Positions 59,701 through 64,000 of a stretch of DNA of 64,000 bases are shown in pieces (within the stretch, counting starts at the first letter, position 1; each line of letters starts with the position of its first letter). The stretch lies in assembly GCF_900108335.1 (NCBI RefSeq), contig NZ_FNVT01000008.1, positions 62,001 through 126,000 on the forward strand, given 5' to 3'. The notes beneath the pieces are model-generated. The model was not told where the DNA came from. It saw only the letters and a program-made list of their open reading frames with translations, and searched no databases. The stretch comes from Nonomuraea solani. GTDB taxonomy: Bacteria; Actinomycetota; Actinomycetes; Streptosporangiales; Streptosporangiaceae. A program made the position numbers and the translations under genes.

Positions 59701-59943
59701 CAGGGCGCGGCGCAGGTTGGAGACGTAGGACTGGACGGCCGCCAGCGCCTTGGGCGGCACCTCGCCCGCGTAGAGGTCGTCGATGAGGCGGTCGACCGGC
59801 ACCACCTGGCCACCGGCGGCCAGCAGGCGGGCGAGCACCGAACGCTGGCGGGGCCGGCCCAGCGCGACCGGCTCGCCGTCGAGGTGTGCGGCGAGCGGCC
59901 CGAGCACGCGGAAGGTCAGCACGATGGCAACACCGTACGGCAC
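56725..59943 (-). CDS. BTAD/AfsR-type regulator with AAA ATPase and TPR
   Basis: 1072 residues. About 8-100: winged helix (LTFRVLGPLAAHLDGEPVALGRPRQRSVLARLLAAGG, YVSNLRRAL). About 100-250: bacterial activation domain (LGVDPGPELRRLEADIL). About 275-560: ATPase with VLVSGEPGAGKTAFMEQV and LLLVLDDLHRADAETL. The remainder is TPR-like. The start is GTG 59943 or GTG 59922; the first lies directly against the stop of the LuxR-type gene (TGAGTG), so the two are one transcript. Its target is not visible. Confidence 0.9.
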   Translation of the reverse strand: MPYGVAIVLTFRVLGPLAAHLDGEPVALGRPRQRSVLARLLAAGGQVVPVDRLIDDLYAGEVPPKALAAVQSYVSNLRRALEPGRSPRAQAGVLVTQPPGYALRLEAGAVDAWRFEALAGDPDAGHERLAEALALWHGPAYQEFAGAHWADAEASRLEELRLSTVERHAGAVIRIGGAARAVPELERLAAEHPLREGAWALLARALYRCGRQGEALGALRRARAHLAEELGVDPGPELRRLEADILAQAAHLSEAAPPPTPVPRPTAAGQPYVGRRAELDAVTGLDGGAVLVSGEPGAGKTAFMEQVRGTLEPQGWAVGWGRCPEYEGAPPGWAWAELLRQLAARFPPGEPEALAPLLSDTPVRGDVPGARFRLRRAVGAFVTSIGRPLLLVLDDLHRADAETLAILTHVIGEAAGLPVLVVVSYRHTEPNDHLADALAAIAAREPLRVELNGLAAPEVGELISVTCGRPAAPETVAEVAERTGGNPFFVRETARLLDSEGVVALPAGVRDVLRRRVARLPAQAQTILRHGAVIGRESDVDVLTVVSGADEEAVLSAIEAGLVTGLLVEPEAGRLRFAHALIRDTLYDDLSRIRRARLHLRVARAIEEHDPGDVAALAHHYTASAADPVKAVRYTRLAAEQAERRFAHHEAAALWRQALDTSTGGVRERLDLTLSLVSALANTGRLGTARAHRESAVRDVLPMDDPHLLAQVIVSFDVPTFWSNREYGTLDSRLVQAIEEALDRLPAGDGRTRCRLLTALGYELEGEPDERGYLASQEAVAMARRLGDRHLLVLALNGRLHQSFRYGGSPERERIGAELLTLSGSDVTVEALGHLVLMQAAINRADLAESDRHAARAAHLARLYDLPLTLAVTGFYDGLRAALAGDHAGAETHYRAAAELAGRLGMWQHEAGIHLLSRYGLHLMRGDLSPLVPEVEPFTSMGTWQEQARELYALALCHAGRAEEARALVPAEPRPIRRDYFWHVLTVVRGLLGVAIGDRGRAEAAYEALLPFSAEPVGSTGYLAIWPTAQVLGELAAYLGRPAEPHFREALAVGERAGVRLWIDAARDRMSD

Positions 59944-62718
59944 TCAATCGCCGAGATCGCTGAGCCGCCCGATCAGCGCCGTCCGTGAGGTGATGCCGAG
60001 TTTGGTGTAGATGTGGCTCAGGTGGTATTCGACGGTCTTGACGCTCAGCACCAGCTTGCGCGCCGCCTGCCGGTTGGTCAGCCCCCTGCTGATCAGCACC
60101 GCCACCGTGTGCTCCTGCGGCGTCAGGCCCAGCCGGGCGGTGTCCTGCGGCAGCAGCACCGCCCGCCCGCTCGCGGCCAGCTCCAGGTCGCACTGCTCCA
60201 GGTACGGCAGCGCCCCCAGCCTCGACAGCGTGAGCTGGGCCGCTTCGAGCTGCTCGGCGGCGGCCGACCTGCGCCCCCTGCGACGCAGGAAGGTGCCGTA
60301 CGCGAGCTGGATCCTGGCCTCCTCGAACGGCATGTCGATCTTGGCCGCGTGCTCCATGGCCGCCTGGTAGCCGGTCTCCGCCTCGACCGGCTCGTGCCTG
60401 GCCGCGTACAGCCCGGCCCTGACCCGGGCGACGGCGGCCAGGACGCTGCGCCGCTCCCTGTCCAGGGCCAGCAGCTCGCAGGGCACGAGGACCGCCTCGG
60501 CCTCGTCCAGCCTGCCGCCGTTGATCAGCGCGTCGGCCAGGAGCGTGCGCCAGAGCACGACGGCCGGCTCCTCGGACAGGTTCGTCCTGGTGAGCGGGGT
60601 GAGCGCGGTGATGACGGCGTCGTGGTCGCCGCGGGCGGTGGCCACCAGGGCGTCGGCGCCTGCCGTACAGACGAGGGCGGAGGTGTTGTCGGGCGAGCAG
60701 GTGGCGCGGGCGGCGCGCACGTGGGTGACGGCGCGGTCCCACTCACCCCGGGCGGCAGGGACGAGGGCGGCCACGGCGTGGGCGTAGCTCGCCAGCCACG
60801 CCTGGCCGAAGTCGTCCGCCGTCGAGGCGCCGACCTCGGCGTGCCCGGCGGCCTCGTCCCACCGGCCGAGCCGGTATTCGGCCTGGGCCAGCGCGATCGC
60901 CACCAGCACCTGGAAGGAGGCGGCCCGATCCGGGCTGGCGGTGAGCAGGCCGAGCAGGTCGTTCTGCGCCCCGGCCAGGTCGTCGGCCCACAGCCGCAGC
61001 ACCCCGCGGCCGAGCAGCGCGTCCAGCTCCGCGCTGTCGCACTGGCCCGGCACCGGCAGCTCCCCCGACAGCGCCAGTCCCTCGTCGCTCTGCCCGGCCA
61101 GCCCCAGCCCCACCAGCTCCGCGAACCGCACCAGCTCCCCTTCGCCCCGCCGCGCCCAGCGGGTGGCGCCGGGGCCGTGGCCGGTGAGCAGGGCCGCCAT
61201 GGCGTGGCGGGCGGCGATGCCGGCGGCCAGGCGGGGATCCTCCTTGGCGTGCGACCAGGCGTTGTCCAGTTGCCCGACCGCCTCGCGCACCCGGCCCGCC
61301 ACCAGGGACACCGACCCCAGCGCATAGTCGCGGACCCCAGGGTCGGACCCCGGTGTCACCTGACCGGCCAGGGTCGCGGCGTCCCCGGGCCGGCCGGCCG
61401 CCAGGAGCGCCTCCACGGCCTCGGCGATCAGCCGGTCCCTGCCGGGTCCCTCACGTGTGAGCTGCACGGCCCGCGTCAGGCAGCCGCACGCGCTCGACCA
61501 GCGGCCGGCCGCCGCCTGCCGCCTGCCGACCCTGGCGACCTCGCGTACCAGCTCGTCGTCCACCTGGTCGGCGGCCGCGAGCCGGTGGTGCAGGCGGTGC
61601 ACCACGTCGTCGACGACGTCGGCGGCCAGCAGGTGCATGCGGCGGCGGGTGGCGGGCCCGAGATCGTGGTAGATGGCGGCCCTGACCAGCGGATTGGGGA
61701 ACCCCACGGAGACGCCCGCGCCCGTGCGCCACTCCACGAGCAGCCCGGCGCCGGTCGCCTGCTCCAGGGCGGGCAGCGGCTCGGCGAGTTCGGCCATCCG
61801 GGCGACCAGGTGCAGGGGTTCGGCCAGCTCGGCCATGCGGGCCACCAGGTGCAGCGGCGCGGACGTCCCGAGCACGGCGGCCGCCGTCAGCAGCCGCTGC
61901 GCCGCGGGGCCGCACTGCGCGAGCCGCTCCAGCACCAGCGTCGTGTACGCCCGGGGCGCGGGCAGCGGCGCGTCCACGTCGGCCAGCGTCTCGGCCCGTA
62001 CCTGCTGCAGCAGCGCCCGCGCGTGCAGGGGCACGCCCTTGGTGTGCTCGTGCAGCCGCTCGGCCGCCTGCGGCGTCAGCCGTACCGGGCCCAGCCGGGC
62101 GCTCAGCGTCTGCAGCTCACGGGCGGCCAGCCCGCCGAGCGGCAGCCGGAGCGCGTTGCCGCCGCGCAGAAGCCGCCGCAACCCGTCGGGCAGCCTGGGG
62201 TGATCGCTCTCCCTGGCGATCAGGATGGCCAGCACCCGGTCGGTACGCAGCCGCCGCAGCGCGAACGTCAGCGCCTGCAACGAGGGCAGATCCGCCCAGT
62301 CCGCCCCGTCGATGGCGATCACCACGGGCGTGCTGCGCTGCAGCTCGGCCAGCAGCTCCAGCAGCGCCGCCCCGGCCACCAGCGGATCGACCCGCGCGGA
62401 GGCGCCTGGCCCCACGGTGAGCGCGTCCGGCACCGGCTGCGCCTGCGCCGCCAGTTGCCCCAGCACCCCGTACGCCAGCTCCGACTCCCCGTCGTCCCCG
62501 CTGACCTCCAGCACCACCGCGTTCTCGATCGCGCACAGGAACTCCCCGGCCAGGGCGGTCTTGCCGATCCCCGCCGGCCCCTCCAGCACCACCAGACTGG
62601 AGCGGCCCTCACAGACACGGCCCAGTTGGGCGTGGAGGACCGCCAGCTCACGGCACCGGCCGACGAACTGTTCGTCGCGGGAGCGCTCGGGTCCGTTGCG
62701 TAAGGCGCGGGCTGCCAT
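59944..62718 (-). CDS. LAL-family LuxR regulator (large ATP-binding)
   Basis: 924 residues from ATG 62718 (GGGGGG 9 bases upstream); ATG 62760 is an alternative. Walker A LVVLEGPAGIGKTALAGEFL near residues 45-65, Walker B-like VVIAIDGADWADLPSLQAL, long helical TPR-like middle, and C-terminal LuxR HTH LTPQEHTVAVLISRGLTNRQAARKLVLSVKTVEYHLSHIYTKLG at about 860-905. Two adjacent copies of HLVARMAELAEPL occur near residues 295-320. LAL proteins activate secondary-metabolite or sugar genes. Co-transcribed with the BTAD gene that follows. Confidence 0.9.
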   Translation of the reverse strand: MAARALRNGPERSRDEQFVGRCRELAVLHAQLGRVCEGRSSLVVLEGPAGIGKTALAGEFLCAIENAVVLEVSGDDGESELAYGVLGQLAAQAQPVPDALTVGPGASARVDPLVAGAALLELLAELQRSTPVVIAIDGADWADLPSLQALTFALRRLRTDRVLAILIARESDHPRLPDGLRRLLRGGNALRLPLGGLAARELQTLSARLGPVRLTPQAAERLHEHTKGVPLHARALLQQVRAETLADVDAPLPAPRAYTTLVLERLAQCGPAAQRLLTAAAVLGTSAPLHLVARMAELAEPLHLVARMAELAEPLPALEQATGAGLLVEWRTGAGVSVGFPNPLVRAAIYHDLGPATRRRMHLLAADVVDDVVHRLHHRLAAADQVDDELVREVARVGRRQAAAGRWSSACGCLTRAVQLTREGPGRDRLIAEAVEALLAAGRPGDAATLAGQVTPGSDPGVRDYALGSVSLVAGRVREAVGQLDNAWSHAKEDPRLAAGIAARHAMAALLTGHGPGATRWARRGEGELVRFAELVGLGLAGQSDEGLALSGELPVPGQCDSAELDALLGRGVLRLWADDLAGAQNDLLGLLTASPDRAASFQVLVAIALAQAEYRLGRWDEAAGHAEVGASTADDFGQAWLASYAHAVAALVPAARGEWDRAVTHVRAARATCSPDNTSALVCTAGADALVATARGDHDAVITALTPLTRTNLSEEPAVVLWRTLLADALINGGRLDEAEAVLVPCELLALDRERRSVLAAVARVRAGLYAARHEPVEAETGYQAAMEHAAKIDMPFEEARIQLAYGTFLRRRGRRSAAAEQLEAAQLTLSRLGALPYLEQCDLELAASGRAVLLPQDTARLGLTPQEHTVAVLISRGLTNRQAARKLVLSVKTVEYHLSHIYTKLGITSRTALIGRLSDLGD

Positions 62719-62929
62719 CGGACTCACCCCCCGGCCAGGATTCCCCTGACCAAGGTTCATCGTGGGCCTTGGTCCGGCGACCGTCCAGTGTCCGATTGAC
62801 CCGAGTCAGCTCTTTACGTCATTAGGGAAACCCCCCGGGGTAATCCCCAGGGCGTTCCCTGATGCTCGCGGCGGGGCCCCTCCATAGCGTCCAGCGTGGA
62901 CGAATGCCCCAAAACGCCGGGAGAACATC

Positions 62930-63919
62930 ATGCCGTCCTACATCGCAGAGGAGCAGCGGGGAACGGAGGCACGGATTCTCAACGTGCTGTTCCCCACGAT
63001 CCTCCAGGGCCTCCAGCTGACCCACCAGGCAGCGGACCAGTTCGGCGCACGTCCGCAACAACTGCAAACGCTGCCGATGGGGCCGCGGATGGAGCACCGG
63101 CCCGTGGAGTACCAGCAGCAGCGGTACGTCACTCCGGACACCTACGCCCAGCTCGCGGCCGACCGGTCATTCATGGACGTCGCGGCCGTCCTGATGCCGG
63201 TCGTCCAGGCCATCATCCCGCCGCTGGTGGAGCAGCTGCTCTCCTTCGGCCCGCCCAAGGCGGACACCGACCAGAACGAGGAGGACCGCTTCCTGCAGTT
63301 CGTGCCGCAGCTCGTCGGCACCATCACGCCGATCATGACGCAGGTGCTCCCCGGCCTGCTGCAGAACATGCGCGGCATGCGGGCCGAGCACCCCGTACGC
63401 ATCACCGACCGCGAGCTCAACCAGCGCTTCTTCGGTCCCATCCTGCAGGCCACGCTGCCCGCGATCATCGCGCAGCTCCCCGAGCTGCTCGCCATCACGC
63501 ACGGCGACCAGCGCTCGCCCGTCCGGTACGAGCGCATGCCCGGCCGCGGCCCGCTCCAGCTCATCAGGATCAGCAGGAACGACCTCGTCAACGCGCACCG
63601 GCTGCGCGACGGCGACGTCGTCTACCTGACCGAGACCCCCGCGCCGCCCGGCACCACCGAGGTACGCGTCAGCATGGCCCCCCACGGCCTGTGGTGGAAG
63701 GGCGTCCAGGTCACCGACGACGGCGACCGGCAGATCTGCTTCGTCGAGACCAACGGGGACATGCACGCCACCTTCGAGTCCAGGTCCGTGCAGACCGGCG
63801 GCACCATCGTGCTGTGGAAGGCCAAGATGTTCGGCATCCACACCCCGATGTACGTCCTCCCGACCGGTGACCTCTCACCGGACGGCAAGTGCTTCACCTT
63901 CCACTGGGCCGCCGACTGA
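62930..63919 (+). CDS. unrecognised protein, 329 residues
   Basis: From ATG 62930, GGGAGAACATC directly before. No signal peptide. Residues 70-175 are amphipathic/hydrophobic helices with P and L (DVAAVLMPVVQAIIPPLVEQLLSF, QFVPQLVGTITPIMTQVLPGLLQNM, GPILQATLPAIIAQLPELLAI), spaced as repeats. Residues 200-329 are beta-rich (GDVVYLTETPAPPGTTEVRVSM, HGLWWKGVQVTDDGDRQICFVETNGDMHATFESRSV). Family not recognised. The next gene overlaps its stop (TGATG) and encodes a peptidoglycan-binding domain, so a secreted or wall-linked complex is possible. Divergent from the LAL regulator (211 bases between starts). Confidence 0.65.
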   Translation: MPSYIAEEQRGTEARILNVLFPTILQGLQLTHQAADQFGARPQQLQTLPMGPRMEHRPVEYQQQRYVTPDTYAQLAADRSFMDVAAVLMPVVQAIIPPLVEQLLSFGPPKADTDQNEEDRFLQFVPQLVGTITPIMTQVLPGLLQNMRGMRAEHPVRITDRELNQRFFGPILQATLPAIIAQLPELLAITHGDQRSPVRYERMPGRGPLQLIRISRNDLVNAHRLRDGDVVYLTETPAPPGTTEVRVSMAPHGLWWKGVQVTDDGDRQICFVETNGDMHATFESRSVQTGGTIVLWKAKMFGIHTPMYVLPTGDLSPDGKCFTFHWAAD

Positions 63920-64000
63920 TGGCCGGGCCCACGCTGCGGCTCGGCAGCAGAGGAGAAGAGGTCCGGCGGCTCCAGGAGCTGCTGCGCGCCCGCGGCTACC
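63919..64000 (+). CDS. peptidoglycan-binding domain protein, 3' end beyond window
   Basis: Frame opens at ATG 63919, overlapping the previous stop by one base. The 27 codons visible read MAGPTLRLGSRGEEVRRLQELLRARGY, the first helices of a PG_binding_1 domain (the L-x-x-G-x-x-G-x-x-V-x-x-L-Q-x-x-L pattern). The rest is outside the window. Confidence 0.75.
   Translation, partial: MAGPTLRLGSRGEEVRRLQELLRARGY

Noticed and set aside
56741-60742. Minus-strand open frame of 1333 codons overlapping the BTAD and LAL genes
   Set aside because: Its composition is almost only R, G, A and P, the usual shadow of high-G+C coding sequence. The BTAD and LAL frames carry complete domains.
56806-62703. Very long plus-strand frames (1060 and 896 codons)
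   Set aside because: Antisense shadows of the two large regulators, with no recognisable domain or ribosome site.
1-64000. CRISPR array, rRNA genes, replication origin or a biosynthetic cluster
   Set aside because: No regularly spaced repeats, rRNA sequence, DnaA-box cluster, or polyketide/peptide synthase genes were found in the window.

Overview
The window is about 70% G+C and reads as chromosomal DNA of a filamentous actinomycete. Its families (SARP/AfsR and LAL regulators, a DUF574-type methyltransferase, ANTAR-PP2C phosphatase, SecA2, DUF6458, GPGG small membrane protein) fit Streptosporangiales such as Nonomuraea or a relative. That placement is inference from gene content, not a database match.

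Layout. 1-7359: a HerA-like ATPase cut by the left edge, a DUF664/DinB protein, small secreted proteins, a RidA protein, a decayed HTH gene, a DUF4132-associated small protein with a broken partner, and a secreted parallel beta-helix protein. 7405-16587: a candidate decayed genomic island bounded by a 20-bp direct repeat of the 3' end of tRNA-Lys(CTT). It contains fragments of a serine recombinase, a tyrosine integrase and a transposase, plus intact cargo: PadR regulator with HAAS-type membrane partner, an MDR oxidoreductase, an AfsR-like regulator and a class C beta-lactamase-like hydrolase. 16744-23842: MoxR ATPase with CoxE-type VWA partner, NERD protein, then a TetR regulator and a three-gene acyl-CoA dehydrogenase operon whose two ends carry the same inverted repeat.

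23949-31334: GNAT, a pseudokinase/WD40 membrane protein, VOC proteins, a TetR/FAD-monooxygenase divergent pair with two perfect tandem operators, a DMT-like membrane protein and a PRC-barrel protein. 31486-38345: acyltransferase, methyltransferase, an EamA exporter with a foldable 5' leader, SecA2, a nucleotidyltransferase-like protein, DUF1360, and a 49-residue GPGG membrane protein. 38481-47417: ANTAR/PAS/PP2C phosphatase, metallophosphoesterase, BON protein, topoisomerase IB, SDR, transketolase, ChaB, DUF6458, shikimate-kinase-like protein and GNAT. This stretch resembles the stress and envelope cargo common in actinomycetes.

47509-64000: a second pseudokinase/WD40 protein, hemerythrin-domain protein, GNAT, a Ser/Thr kinase, a hydroxyacid dehydrogenase with a DeoR/LacI hybrid regulator and a shared operator, two very large ATP-binding regulators (BTAD type and LuxR/LAL type) joined without a gap, an unrecognised 329-residue protein and the start of a peptidoglycan-binding protein.

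The strongest candidates for something worth following are the tRNA-Lys island, the structured leader before the EamA exporter (short leader ORF, hairpin, and a three-way junction that would hide the Shine-Dalgarno), and the paralogous pair of pseudokinase/WD40 transmembrane proteins.
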